A stretch of 64,000 nt of DNA. Source: Xanthomonas hyacinthi. GTDB taxonomy: Bacteria > Pseudomonadota > Gammaproteobacteria > Xanthomonadales > Xanthomonadaceae. Under the pieces are notes generated by a model. It saw only the letters and a list, made by a program, of their open reading frames with translations. It was not told the DNA's origin and did no database searches. The stretch is from NCBI RefSeq assembly GCF_009769165.1, contig NZ_CP043476.1, positions 1,178,001 to 1,242,000 of the forward strand, given 5' to 3'. The translations under genes were made by a program, and so were the position numbers. Shown here in pieces: positions 1-8,304 of this stretch. The stretch's first letter is position 1, and every line of letters starts with the position of its first letter.

Positions 1-220
1 ACTGCACGCCGAATTCGCTGCTGGTGCCGGTCAGCCGCGCCACGCGCCCGTCCAGCCCGTCCATCAGCGCGGCGACGAACACCGCCACGCTGGCGTGCAC
101 GAACTGGCCGTTGGCAGCGGCGATGATGGCGTAGAAGCCGGAGAACAGGCCGGCGGTGGTGAACAGGTTCGGCAGCAGATAGATGGTGCGCGAACGGGGA
201 GGCGGTCGGGATGGGTCCAT
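1..220 (-). CDS. pssA: CDP-diacylglycerol-serine O-phosphatidyltransferase, N-terminal part (runs off window)
   Basis: Only the first 73 codons are present; the gene continues beyond base 1. It starts at an ATG (complement of 218-220). The translation begins MDPSRPPPRSRTIYLLPNLF, then a hydrophobic segment, then DGLDGRVARLTGTSSEFG, which is the first half of the CDP-alcohol phosphotransferase signature (D-G-x2-A-R-x8-G-x3-D-x3-D). The family condenses CDP-diacylglycerol with serine at the inner membrane as the first committed step to phosphatidylethanolamine. The opening (polar leader, then YLLPNLFT) is typical of the integral-membrane PssA type. Other CDP-alcohol transferases share the signature, so pssA rests on the N-terminal resemblance. 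Confidence 0.85.
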   Translation of the reverse strand, partial: MDPSRPPPRSRTIYLLPNLFTTAGLFSGFYAIIAAANGQFVHASVAVFVAALMDGLDGRVARLTGTSSEFGVQ

Positions 221-300
221 GTGCGGCAGTTTAATCGACTTGCCAGGTCCGACGGCCGGTGCTGCAATCGGCGCTCGCCCCCGTGCCCCTGGAGAACGTG

Positions 301-693
301 ATGCGCGCCCTGACCCGGCTTTGCTGCCTGTGCCTGCTCGCCGCCAGCGGCGTGGCCGGCGCCGCCACCCTGTACCAATGGAAGGATGCGCAGGGCGTCA
401 CCCACTATTCGCAAAGCCCGCCGCCGGGCGGCAAGTACCAGGCGCGGCGGGTCGACGGCCACGGCGGCGCCCCGGCCGAGGCCACCGAAGCCGCCGCGCC
501 GGCGGAGAACGGCAACTGCCTGAGCGCGCGCAAGAACCTGGACATCCTCGCCAAGCCGGGCAAGGTGATGCGCGACCGCGACGGCGACGGCAAGCCGGAC
601 GTGGAGCTGGACGAGGTCCAGCGCGGCGCGCAGAAGGCCCTGGCCGAGGCCGCGATCAAGGCCTATTGCGCGCAACCCGCCGCCGCGGAGTGA
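301..693 (+). CDS. DUF4124 domain-containing exported protein
   Basis: 130 residues. Start taken at the ATG giving [17 protein letters not shown], a clear signal peptide with probable cleavage after VAGA; the frame is open further upstream but that part is not signal-like. The mature start [20 protein letters not shown] is the DUF4124 signature (tryptophan-containing small beta domain, 'Y-x-W-x-D-x-x-G-x-x-x-Y-S-x-x-P-P'). Then comes a short proline/alanine linker and a DRDGDGKPD segment that resembles a calcium-loop-like acidic stretch. The protein is probably periplasmic. The function of DUF4124 is not established. It lies between the divergent pssA start and proS. Confidence 0.75.
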   Translation: MRALTRLCCLCLLAASGVAGAATLYQWKDAQGVTHYSQSPPPGGKYQARRVDGHGGAPAEATEAAAPAENGNCLSARKNLDILAKPGKVMRDRDGDGKPDVELDEVQRGAQKALAEAAIKAYCAQPAAAE

Positions 694-793
694 GTGCGCA
701 CGGCCGGCGCCGAGGCGGCGCGGGCCGCCCTGCATTCCCGCAGCGCCGGCAATGACTGGCAAAATGGGCGCCCGCCGTCAACGAAGCCCCTCG

Positions 794-2488
794 ATGCGCC
801 TTTCCCAGTTCCACCTGCACACCACCAAGGAAACGCCGGCCGATGCCGAGCTGGTCAGCCACCGGCTGATGCTGCGCGCCGGCATGATCCGCAAGCTCGC
901 CTCCGGCCTGTACACCTGGTCGCCGCTGGGCCTGCGCGTGCTGCGCAAGGTGGAAGCGGTGGTGCGCGAGGAAATGAACCGCGCCGGCGCGGTGGAAGTG
1001 CTGTTCCCGACCATCCAGCCGCGCGAGCTGTGGGAGGCCACCGGGCGCTGGAAGAAGTTCGGCGGCCTGATGCTGCGGATGCAGGACCGCAAGGAGCAGG
1101 ACTACTGCTACAGCCCCACCGCCGAAGAGGCCGCCGCCGACTTCGCGCGCCAGGAGCTGAGCAGCTACAAGCAGCTGCCGGTCAATTTCTACCAGATCCA
1201 GACCAAGTTCCGCGACGAGATCCGCCCGCGCTTCGGGGTGATGCGCGCGCGCGAGTTCCTGATGAAGGACGCCTACTCGTTCCATGTCAGCGACGAGGAC
1301 CTGGCGCGCGAGTACGCGAACATGAAGGCCGCCTACGGCCGTATCTTCACCCGCCTGGGCCTGCAGTTCCGCGCGGTGCAGGCCGATTCCGGCGACATCG
1401 GCGGCGACGCCTCGCAGGAATTCCACGTGCTGGCCGAGTCCGGCGAGGATTCGCTGGCGTTCTCCACCGGCTCGGACTACGCGGCCAACGTCGAGGCCGC
1501 GGTCGCCGCCGATCCGGCGCCGCGTCCGGCAGCGCAAGAGGCGCTGCGCAAGGTCGCCACGCCCACCCAGAAGACCTGCGACGCGGTGGCGCAACTGCTC
1601 GGCATCGCGCTGCAGCGCACGGTCAAGTCGGTCGCGGTGATGGCCGGCGAGGCCTTCGTGCTGGCGCTGGTGCGCGGCGACCACGCGGTGAACGAGATCA
1701 AGCTGGGCAAGGTCGCCGGCCTGGCCGGCTACCGCATGGCCAACGAGGCCGAGATCCGCGCCCACCTCGGCAGCGAACCGGGCTTCCTCGGCCCGCTGCA
1801 CCCGCGCCAGCCGATCCGCGTGGTCGCCGACCGCGACGTGGCGGCGATGGCCGATTTCGTGGTCGGCGCCAACGCGGCCGGCTTCCATCTGGCCGGGGTC
1901 AACTGGGGCCGCGACCTGCCCGAGCCGGACGCCGTGGCCGACCTGCGCAACGTGGTCGAGGGCGAGCGCGCCCACGACGGCGGCGAAATCCGCCTGGCGC
2001 GCGGCATCGAAGTCGGCCACGTGTTCCAGCTCGGGCGCCAGTATGCGCAGGCGCTGGACGCCACCGTGCTGGACGAGAACGGCAAGACCGTGGCGATGGC
2101 GATGGGCTGCTACGGCATCGGCATCTCGCGCATCGTCGCCGCGGCGATCGAGCAGAACCACGACGAGGCCGGCATCCGCTGGCCGCCGCCGATGGCGCCA
2201 TGGCCGGTGGCGATCTGCGTGATCAATCCCAAGCGCGACCCGGCGATCGACGCGGCCGGCGAGGCGCTGCTGGCCGAACTGCAGCAGGCCGGCCTGGACG
2301 CGGTGCTCGACGATCGCGGCCTGCGTGCCGGCGCGATGTTCGCGGATATCGAGTTGATCGGGATTCCGCACCGGGTGGTGGTGTCCGAGCGTGGGCTGAC
2401 GGCCGGCACCTTCGAATACCGCGCGCGCAGCGGCGGCGAGGCGCAGAACCTGGACCGCGCCGCAGTGCTGGCGCGCCTGCAGGGTTAA
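794..2488 (+). CDS. proS: Prolyl-tRNA synthetase (bacterial type, with editing insert)
   Basis: 564 residues, the usual length of bacterial-type ProRS. The start ATG giving [15 protein letters not shown] was chosen because the family aligns from there; an in-frame upstream ATG adds 14 untypical residues. Class II motifs are visible: motif 1 region around [16 protein letters not shown], motif 2 [17 protein letters not shown], motif 3 [17 protein letters not shown], and the C-terminal anticodon-binding domain. Between motifs 2 and 3 lies the YbaK-like editing domain (about residues 230-400), which hydrolyses Ala-tRNAPro. The enzyme charges tRNAPro in the cytoplasm. It is followed directly by an intrinsic terminator. 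Confidence 0.97.
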   Translation: MRLSQFHLHTTKETPADAELVSHRLMLRAGMIRKLASGLYTWSPLGLRVLRKVEAVVREEMNRAGAVEVLFPTIQPRELWEATGRWKKFGGLMLRMQDRKEQDYCYSPTAEEAAADFARQELSSYKQLPVNFYQIQTKFRDEIRPRFGVMRAREFLMKDAYSFHVSDEDLAREYANMKAAYGRIFTRLGLQFRAVQADSGDIGGDASQEFHVLAESGEDSLAFSTGSDYAANVEAAVAADPAPRPAAQEALRKVATPTQKTCDAVAQLLGIALQRTVKSVAVMAGEAFVLALVRGDHAVNEIKLGKVAGLAGYRMANEAEIRAHLGSEPGFLGPLHPRQPIRVVADRDVAAMADFVVGANAAGFHLAGVNWGRDLPEPDAVADLRNVVEGERAHDGGEIRLARGIEVGHVFQLGRQYAQALDATVLDENGKTVAMAMGCYGIGISRIVAAAIEQNHDEAGIRWPPPMAPWPVAICVINPKRDPAIDAAGEALLAELQQAGLDAVLDDRGLRAGAMFADIELIGIPHRVVVSERGLTAGTFEYRARSGGEAQNLDRAAVLARLQG

Positions 2489-2493
2489 TCGGG

Positions 2494-2522
2494 AAGGCCG
2501 GGAATATATCCCGGCCTTTTTC
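2494..2522 (+). terminator. Intrinsic terminator of proS
   Basis: A perfect 10-bp stem, aaggccggga / tcccggcctt, with a 5-nt loop (atata) is followed by a run of T. It lies 5 bp after the proS stop codon. Confidence 0.9.
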
Positions 2523-2685
2523 CTTGCATGGCCGTCGCGACGACGCGGCCTCGACATTTCCTGTGACAATATCCCGGTCGAATCGGTGCCGTAACGGCGC
2601 CTTGATTTGACAATCTGAATTCGGCGCGTATAAGTGTGAGCCACGCCGATCCAGCGGCGGCCAGCGATCGAAATAACCGGAATGT

Positions 2686-2714
2686 TTGTCAATCCGATAA
2701 AGCGATATTATGAT
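2686..2714 (+). promoter_or_regulatory. Probable sigma-70 promoter of the H-NS-like gene
   Basis: TTGTCA at 2686-2691 and TATGAT at 2709-2714 are separated by 17 bp, a good match to the -35/-10 consensus. The surrounding 150 bases are much richer in A+T than the flanking genes, as expected of a promoter that an H-NS-type protein could bind itself. The predicted transcript would begin about 45-50 bases before the start codon at 2769. Confidence 0.5.
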
Positions 2715-2768
2715 TCCGCCCTAGCCAGGGAATGGCTGTATGCCCATCGTCCATTTTCCGGAGTAAAG

Positions 2769-3242
2769 ATGACCATCGATCTCAGTGGCCTGTCGGCCAA
2801 GCAGTTGGGCGCTCTTATCAAGACGGCCAAGAAGCAACAGACCATCGTCGCCAAGCGCACGCCCATCGCCAAGGTCCGCACCCAGCTGGCACGCCTGGCC
2901 AGGTCCCACGGTTACAGCATCGACGAAGTCTTCGATGGCCCCGCTCCGGCCGAGCGCGGCCGCAAGGCCGCCGGCAAGCCGGGTCCGAAGCCGGGCCGCA
3001 AGCTGGGCAAGGTGCCGCCGAAATACCGCAATCCGGCCGATACGACGCAGACCTGGACCGGTCGCGGCAAGCAGCCGCGCTGGCTGGCCGAGCAGGTGGC
3101 CAAGGGCAAGAAGGCCGACGACTTCCTGATCGCGGGTCCGGCCAAGCCGGCGGGTCCGGCCAAGAAGACCGCGAAGAAGGCGGTGAAGAAAGTCGCCAGG
3201 GTCGCCAAGAAAGCCGGCAAGTCCGCCGCCCCGAAAAACTGA
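2769..3242 (+). CDS. H-NS family histone-like nucleoid protein with lysine/alanine-rich tail
   Basis: 157 residues. The start giving MTIDLSGLSAKQLGALI was chosen because it follows the promoter above and matches the family's N-terminus; the frame is open 29 codons further up. Residues 1-55 form the predicted helical oligomerisation region. Residues 75-110 hold the H-NS DNA-binding core (PPKYRNP...TWTGRGKQPRWL), in which the T-W-x-G-R-G-x-x-P-x-W-L loop enters AT-rich minor grooves. The last 40 residues are a KK/AKKAGK-type low-complexity tail resembling histone H1 or AlgP, which is an extra nonspecific DNA-binding module. It is probably a global repressor of AT-rich, horizontally acquired DNA such as the 60-63 kb region of this window. 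Confidence 0.85.
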   Translation: MTIDLSGLSAKQLGALIKTAKKQQTIVAKRTPIAKVRTQLARLARSHGYSIDEVFDGPAPAERGRKAAGKPGPKPGRKLGKVPPKYRNPADTTQTWTGRGKQPRWLAEQVAKGKKADDFLIAGPAKPAGPAKKTAKKAVKKVARVAKKAGKSAAPKN

Positions 3243-3280
3243 TCCGGGAACCGATCCGGGAACGGCCGATTATCCGAGAA

Positions 3281-3306
3281 ACGCCGGCGCAAGCCGGCGT
3301 TTTTTA
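3281..3306 (+). terminator. Intrinsic terminator of the H-NS-like gene
   Basis: The sequence acgccggc-gcaa-gccggcgt is followed by ttttta: an 8-bp GC-rich stem, a 4-nt loop and a T-tract. It starts 38 bases after the stop codon. The A residues on its left are few, so it should act mainly on the + strand. Confidence 0.88.
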
Positions 3307-3329
3307 TGCCTGCCGCGGGGACGCTACGG

Positions 3330-4589
3330 CTATAGATTCTTCCGCGCCGGCACCAGCAGGTTGCCGAACAGCAGGCCGGCCACCAGCGCCATCACGATAT
3401 TGGTCACCGCCAGCAGCGCCGACTGCCCGCCGGGCACGTCGTGCTGCTGCACCAGCGTGAGCAGCCCGCGCAGGCTGGCGCTGCCGGGCACCAGCATGAT
3501 GATGCCGGGCAGCCGGATCAGCGCGCCCGGCCGTTGCCCCAGCCGGCCGAACAGATTGCCGGCCGCGGTCAGCGACATCGCCGACAGGAAGATGCCGACC
3601 GGGCTGCCCCAGGCCTCGCCGGCGAAGCGCGCGATCGCGTAGCCGGCCACCGAGGCCGCCATCACCCAGGGATAATCGCGGCCGTTGGCCTTGAACAGCA
3701 GCGCGAACGCATACGCCGCCACCAGCAGCGAGGCCCATTCCACCCACACCGCCTGCGGCCGCGACGCGTGCACCAGCGGCTGCAGGCCCAGCAGCTGCGC
3801 CAGGGTCACCGCGATCGCCGCGCCCACGGTGAGCTTGAGGATGGTGGTGACCGCACCGGCGAAGCGCGCCGTGCCGGACACCCAATGCTGGCTGGTCAGT
3901 TCGTTGACCGCATTGGTCAGCGCCATTCCCGGCAGCAGCACCACCAGCGAGGCGATGATCACCGAATTGAGGTTCAGCGGCGCCACGAAGGTCGCCACCA
4001 GTGCGGCGACGACGCCGGCCAGCAGCGCTGCCAGCGCCTCGTTGGCCTCCTTGGCCGCCGCACGCTTGTCGGTGAGCTGGGTCAACGCACCGATCAGCAG
4101 GCCGATCGCGGTGGCGGTGGCGATGTCCAGCCACGGCAGCCGCCACAGTCCGGCCACGCCCATCGCGGCCAGGCCGAAGCCGAGCACCTGCATCGCCTTC
4201 CAGCGCCGCCCGGGCGGGCGGTCCAGCTGGCGCAGCGCGGTATGGCCCTGGGCCACGCTCATGCGGCCGCTGGCGACCGCCTCGGCGATGCTGTCGGCGA
4301 CGCTGAGCTTGTGCAGATCGTTGTCGCCCGGCGCCAGCCGCACCACGCGGGTGATGTCGCTGGAGCCGATCGCCTTGGTCGGATCGCTGAAGCTGAGGAT
4401 CAGCCCGGTCGGGTTGGACCAGGGCTCGCAGTCCAGGTCCAGCTGTTGCGACAGCGCCACCACCGCCGCCTCCAGGCGCTGCGCGGTGGTGCCGTAGGTG
4501 TGCAGGCGGCCGGCGATCTCGGAGACGAAGGCGATCCGTTGCGCATAGGTGGCGGCGGCGGAAGGGTTGGCGATGGGCGCGGCTTGCAT
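3330..4589 (-). CDS. ThrE-type threonine/serine exporter family protein
   Basis: 419 residues in one chain, joining the soluble-plus-membrane ThrE (DUF1212) half to the C-terminal ThrE_2 (DUF3815) half. The N-terminal segment IAGRLHTYGTTAQRLEAAV carries the conserved 'Y-G-T/A-x-x-x-R-x-E' helix seen before the membrane part in this family. About ten hydrophobic segments follow from residue 125 on. LPGMALTNAVNEL and PGSASLRGLLTLV are the conserved loop motifs of the two halves. The start giving MQAAPIANPSAAATY was chosen because the long open frame upstream is antisense to the mla genes and has no family features. Known members export threonine and serine using the proton motive force; the substrate here is inferred. 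Confidence 0.82.
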   Translation of the reverse strand: MQAAPIANPSAAATYAQRIAFVSEIAGRLHTYGTTAQRLEAAVVALSQQLDLDCEPWSNPTGLILSFSDPTKAIGSSDITRVVRLAPGDNDLHKLSVADSIAEAVASGRMSVAQGHTALRQLDRPPGRRWKAMQVLGFGLAAMGVAGLWRLPWLDIATATAIGLLIGALTQLTDKRAAAKEANEALAALLAGVVAALVATFVAPLNLNSVIIASLVVLLPGMALTNAVNELTSQHWVSGTARFAGAVTTILKLTVGAAIAVTLAQLLGLQPLVHASRPQAVWVEWASLLVAAYAFALLFKANGRDYPWVMAASVAGYAIARFAGEAWGSPVGIFLSAMSLTAAGNLFGRLGQRPGALIRLPGIIMLVPGSASLRGLLTLVQQHDVPGGQSALLAVTNIVMALVAGLLFGNLLVPARKNL

Positions 4590-4688
4590 GTCGGCTAGTA
4601 TGGCGCCAACCCCGCGCACAGCCACCCTGTGGCGCACGACGACATTGCGCTGCAGGCGAAACAGGTATGCTCGCGCTCCGGACGCCCC

Positions 4689-5801
4689 ATGATCGAACCG
4701 CAACCGCCAACACTCAGCCAGGACGACCGAGACCCCTCGCGGGTGCGGCTGTCCGGCAGTTGGACCCTGGCCACCGCGCTGGCGTCGTCGGACGTGCTGC
4801 GCGCATTGCCGGCCGGCACCAGCGGCATCGACGCCAGCGGCATCGGCCAGCTGGATTCGGCCGGCGTGCTGCAGCTGATGCGCTACGCCACCCGCAACGG
4901 CATCGCCCACGAGGCGCTGAACTTCCGCCGCGACCACCAGGCGCTGGTCAGCACCATCGAGGACGTCGCCGACGACCGCCCCAAGCGCAAGCGCGACTAC
5001 GGCTTCGCCGCGGCGCTGGAGCGGCTGGGCTACGCGGTGCACCGCAACGGCAAGGAGATCGTCGCGCTGGTCGGCTTCCTCGGCGAGACCCTGGTCAAGG
5101 TGCTGCGCCTGGTGCACGAACCGCGGCGTTTCCGCCTGACCTCCACCGTGCACCACATGGAACAGGTCGGGCTGGACGCGGTGCCGCTGGTCGCCCTGCT
5201 GTCCTACCTGGTCGGCGCGGTGATCGCGTTCCTCGGCTCGACCATCCTGCGCGACTTCGGCGCCGAGATCTACGTGGTGGAGCTGGTCAGCATCGCCTTC
5301 CTGCGCGAATTCGCGGTGCTGCTGACCGCGATCGTGCTGGCCGGGCGCACCGCCAGCGCGTTCACCGCGCAGATCGGCGCGATGAAGGCGCGCGAAGAGG
5401 TCGACGCGATCCAGACCCTGGGCCTGGACCCGATGGATCTGCTGGTGATCCCGCGGCTGGTGGCGCTGCTGGTGATGCTGCCGCTGCTGACCTTCGTGGC
5501 GATGATCGCCGGCCTGGCCGGCGGCGTCACCGTCGGCGCCTTCGACCTGGGCATCCCGCCGCAGATGTACCTGGCGCGCATGCACGACACCATCCAGCTG
5601 CGGCACATGCTGGTGGGCCTGTCGAAGGCGCCGATCTTCGCGATCGTGATCGGCCTGATCGGCTGCCTGGAAGGCCTGCGCGTGGAAGGCACCGCGCAAT
5701 CGGTCGGCGAGCGCACCACCTCCAGCGTGGTGCAGACGATCTCGCTGGTGATCATCATCGACGCGATCGCCGCGCTGTGGTTCATGAACGTGGGGTGGTG
5801 A
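4689..5801 (+). CDS. mlaE: MlaE-family ABC transporter permease with N-terminal STAS domain
   Basis: 370 residues. Residues 1-100 resemble a STAS (MlaB-like) domain with a short beta/alpha pattern around SGIDASGIGQLDSAGVLQL. Residues 150-365 are the MlaE permease: about five membrane segments, with the conserved cytoplasmic helix REEVDAIQTLGLDPMDLLVIPR that couples to the ATPase. In Escherichia coli MlaB is a separate protein; here it is fused to the permease. It is the first gene of an operon with the ATPase, the MCE protein and a lipoprotein. The complex moves phospholipids between the inner membrane and the periplasm. An upstream in-frame start (20 codons earlier) exists but has no family support. 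Confidence 0.9.
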   Translation: MIEPQPPTLSQDDRDPSRVRLSGSWTLATALASSDVLRALPAGTSGIDASGIGQLDSAGVLQLMRYATRNGIAHEALNFRRDHQALVSTIEDVADDRPKRKRDYGFAAALERLGYAVHRNGKEIVALVGFLGETLVKVLRLVHEPRRFRLTSTVHHMEQVGLDAVPLVALLSYLVGAVIAFLGSTILRDFGAEIYVVELVSIAFLREFAVLLTAIVLAGRTASAFTAQIGAMKAREEVDAIQTLGLDPMDLLVIPRLVALLVMLPLLTFVAMIAGLAGGVTVGAFDLGIPPQMYLARMHDTIQLRHMLVGLSKAPIFAIVIGLIGCLEGLRVEGTAQSVGERTTSSVVQTISLVIIIDAIAALWFMNVGW

Positions 5802-5810
5802 TGTGAGGCT

Positions 5811-5917
5811 GGGAATCGGGAATCGGGAATCGGGAATGGGTAGAGCCAACGGCATTGCGGCCTCTGGCCGGGAGTGCACGCTTTGACCAATCCCGAATCC
5901 CCAATCCCGAATCCCGA
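5811..5917. repeat. GGGAATC inverted repeat between mlaE and mlaF
   Basis: Three and a half copies of the 7-mer GGGAATC (5811-5840) are followed about 47 bases later by reverse-complement copies (aatcccgaatccccaatcccg, 5888-5917). The two arms can fold into a long hairpin. The right arm lies inside the coding start of mlaF and supplies the N-P-E-S-P-I-P-N-P residues of that protein. A decayed relative (gggatcggggattc) is seen near 57,095. Confidence 0.8.
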
Positions 5918-6704
5918 AGAAGAACTGGCCATCTCGGTGCGCGGCCTGCTCAACCGCTTCGGCACCCAGACCGTGCACGAAGACCTGGACCTGGACGTGC
6001 GCCGCGGCGAGATCCTCGGCGTGGTCGGCGGCTCGGGCACCGGCAAGTCGGTGCTGATGCGCAGCATCCTCGGCCTGCGCGATCCCGACGCCGGCCACAT
6101 CCGCGTGCTCGGCGTGGACACCGACTCCAGGCGCCGCGAAGACCGCCTGCACGTGGAGCGCAATACCGGGGTGCTGTTCCAGGACGGCGCGCTGTTCTCC
6201 TCGCTGAGCGTGGGCGAGAACGTGCAGGTGCCGCTGAAGGAGCACTTCGGCGAACTGCCCGACAGCTGGCATTACGAACTGGCGCTGCTGAAGGTGAAAC
6301 TGGCCGGACTGCCGGCCGATGCGCTCAACAAGCTGCCCTCGCAGCTGTCCGGCGGCATGCGCAAGCGCGCCGGGCTGGCGCGCGCGCTGGCGCTGGACCC
6401 GCCGCTGCTGTTCCTGGACGAACCCACCGCCGGGCTGGACCCGATCGGCGCGGCCGCCTTCGACCGCCTGATCCGCACCCTGCAGGAAGCGCTGGGGCTG
6501 ACCGTGTTCCTCATCACCCACGACCTGGACACCTTGTACGCTATCTGCGACCGCGTGGCGGTGCTGGCCGACCGCAAGGTCATCGCCACCGCGCCGCTGG
6601 CGCAGATCGAGCAGGTCGACCACCCCTGGATCCAGGATTATTTCCATGGCCCGCGCGCGCGCGCGGCGCGCGCCGCCAAAACCGCCTGGAGCGAGACCCA
6701 CTGA
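5874..6704 (+). CDS. mlaF: MlaF-type ABC transporter ATP-binding protein
   Basis: 276 residues from a GTG start; the true start could be slightly later because the first 17 residues come from the GGGAATC repeat and are not conserved family sequence. All ATPase motifs are present: Walker A GGSGTGKS, Q-loop VLFQDGALF, signature LSGGMRKR, Walker B LLFLDEPTAGLD and the switch histidine in ITHDLD. It drives the MlaE permease and the MlaD-type MCE protein. The 3' end encodes an alanine/arginine tract from an alternating CG run (6651-6665). Only 3 bases separate it from mlaD. Confidence 0.93.
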   Translation: MHALTNPESPIPNPEEELAISVRGLLNRFGTQTVHEDLDLDVRRGEILGVVGGSGTGKSVLMRSILGLRDPDAGHIRVLGVDTDSRRREDRLHVERNTGVLFQDGALFSSLSVGENVQVPLKEHFGELPDSWHYELALLKVKLAGLPADALNKLPSQLSGGMRKRAGLARALALDPPLLFLDEPTAGLDPIGAAAFDRLIRTLQEALGLTVFLITHDLDTLYAICDRVAVLADRKVIATAPLAQIEQVDHPWIQDYFHGPRARAARAAKTAWSETH

Positions 6705-6707
6705 GCC

Positions 6708-7634
6708 ATGGAAACCAAAGCCAACTACGTCCTGATCGGCGCCTTCACCATCGTCGCCGGGCTGGCCCTGCTGCTGTTCGGGCTGTGGGCGGCCAAGTAC
6801 TCCTCGGACCGCACCTGGCAGGAATACCGGGTGGTGTTCCGTGAAGCGGTCACCGGCCTGTCGGTGGGCAGCCCGGTGCAATACAACGGCATCGCGGTCG
6901 GCACGATCACCGAACTGACCCTGGCGCCGAACGATCCGCGCCAAGTGGTGGCACGGGTGCGGCTGAACTCGACCACGCCGATCAAGAGCGACACCCGCGC
7001 CAAGCTGGGGATCAGCAGCCTGACCGGGCCGTCGATCATCCAGCTCTCCGGCGGCACCCCGGAGGCGCCGGCGCTGACCTCGATCGACACCAGCGATGCG
7101 CCGGTCATCCAGACCACGCCGTCGGCGCTGCAGAACATCACCGATACCGCCAACCGCATCGTCGAGCGCCTGGACCAAGTGCTCAGCGACCGCAACGTGG
7201 CCAGCATCACCGCCACCCTGCACAACCTGGAGACGATCAGCGGCTCGCTGGCCAACCGCGACGAGGGCATGCAGTCGCTGATCCTCAGCGCGCGCGATGC
7301 CGCGCGCAATCTCGACGTGACCCTGAAGACCACCAACGGCACCATCCAGCGCCTGGACCAGAACCTGGTGCAGCAGCTGCCGCCGATCCTGGACAAGCTG
7401 GAAACCACGCTGAGCAAGCTCGATTCGGCGTCCGGCAACGCCGACAAGATCCTGGGCGAGAACCGCGCGGCGATCAACAGCTTCGCCAACGACGGCCTGG
7501 GCCAGCTCGGCCCGACCCTGACCGAACTGCGCGGGCTGATCCGCGACCTGCGCCGGGTCAGCGACCGCCTGGACAACAACCCCGCGCGCTACCTGCTCGG
7601 CCGCGACGCCCCGAAGGAGTTCGAACCCAAATGA
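6708..7634 (+). CDS. mlaD: MlaD-family MCE-domain protein
   Basis: 308 residues. A single N-terminal membrane anchor (YVLIGAFTIVAGLALLLFGLW, residues 6-26) precedes the MCE domain (about residues 38-120), which contains the family pattern FREAVTGLSVGSPVQYNGIAVG. The rest (120-300) is a long amphipathic helical region with repeated leucine/asparagine heptads, longer than in E. coli MlaD (183 residues). It resembles longer MCE proteins whose helices bridge the periplasm. It presumably forms the hexameric lipid channel on the MlaE-MlaF complex. Its stop overlaps the next start (ATGA). Confidence 0.92.
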   Translation: METKANYVLIGAFTIVAGLALLLFGLWAAKYSSDRTWQEYRVVFREAVTGLSVGSPVQYNGIAVGTITELTLAPNDPRQVVARVRLNSTTPIKSDTRAKLGISSLTGPSIIQLSGGTPEAPALTSIDTSDAPVIQTTPSALQNITDTANRIVERLDQVLSDRNVASITATLHNLETISGSLANRDEGMQSLILSARDAARNLDVTLKTTNGTIQRLDQNLVQQLPPILDKLETTLSKLDSASGNADKILGENRAAINSFANDGLGQLGPTLTELRGLIRDLRRVSDRLDNNPARYLLGRDAPKEFEPK

Positions 7635-8299
7635 AGCCGATGCGCGCCCTTCTGCTGCTTGCCGTCCCGGCCCTGCTGCTCGCCGGCTGCTCCGCGCTGA
7701 CCGGCGGCAGCAAGCAGCCGGTGACGATCTACGCGCCCGACGTGCGCGTGGCGCCGGACCCGTCCTGGCCGCAGGTGACCTGGCAGCTGGCGATCGCCAA
7801 GCCCAGCGCCGCGCGCGTGGTCGACAGCCCGCGCATCGCGGTGCGCCCCACCCCGGGCGAACTGCAGATCTACAGCGGCGTCAGCTGGGCGCAGCCGGCC
7901 ACCGACATGCTCGAAGACACGCTACTGCGCGCGTTCGAGGATTCCGGGCGCATCCCCGGCGTGGCCCGGCTCGGCACCGGCATCCGCGCCGACTACAAGC
8001 TGGTGCTGGACCTGCGCCGCTTCGAATCCGACTACGCCGGCCGCGAGGTGCCCTCGGCCACGATCGAACTCAACGCCAAGCTGCTGTACACCCCCGACCA
8101 GCGCGTGGTCGCCGCGCGCACCTTCCTCGCCGCGCAACCGGCCGCCAGCACCGCCCAGGCGCAGGTGGCCGACGCCTTCGCGCAGGCGCTGTCGCAGGTG
8201 ACCGGCGATGTGGTCGGCTGGACCCTGCAGCAGGGCCAGGCCGACGCGGCCACGGCGCTGGCGCCGGTGCCGAAGGTCGCACCGCCCCCGCGACGCTGA
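7631..8299 (+). CDS. ABC-type transport auxiliary lipoprotein (PqiC/LPS-assembly-like)
   Basis: 222 residues. The lipobox LLLAGC ends a short signal peptide (residues 1-20), so the mature protein starts at cysteine 20 and is lipidated. The body matches the ABC-transporter auxiliary lipoprotein family (formerly DUF330/PqiC): an early APDVRVAPDPSWPQVTWQL strand, the paired 'R-I-A-V-R-P-T-P' and 'S-G-V-S-W-A-Q-P' segments, and LLRAFEDSGRIPGV. It overlaps mlaD by 4 bases, so it belongs to the lipid transport complex, most likely at the outer membrane. No mlaC (soluble shuttle) gene is present in the operon. Confidence 0.85.
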   Translation: MKPMRALLLLAVPALLLAGCSALTGGSKQPVTIYAPDVRVAPDPSWPQVTWQLAIAKPSAARVVDSPRIAVRPTPGELQIYSGVSWAQPATDMLEDTLLRAFEDSGRIPGVARLGTGIRADYKLVLDLRRFESDYAGREVPSATIELNAKLLYTPDQRVVAARTFLAAQPAASTAQAQVADAFAQALSQVTGDVVGWTLQQGQADAATALAPVPKVAPPPRR

Positions 8300-8304
8300 C
8301 TCGA

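Noticed and set aside
656..2692. A 678-codon open frame on the minus strand across proS.
   Set aside because: It is a high-GC antisense shadow of proS, with no motifs and a composition rich in Ala, Arg and His.
4590..7223. A very long open frame on the minus strand continuing upstream of the ThrE-type gene (1297 codons in all).
   Set aside because: The upstream 878 codons are antisense to the mla operon, carry His/Gln/Ala-rich low-complexity sequence typical of high-GC shadows, and match nothing; only the last 419 codons have family motifs.
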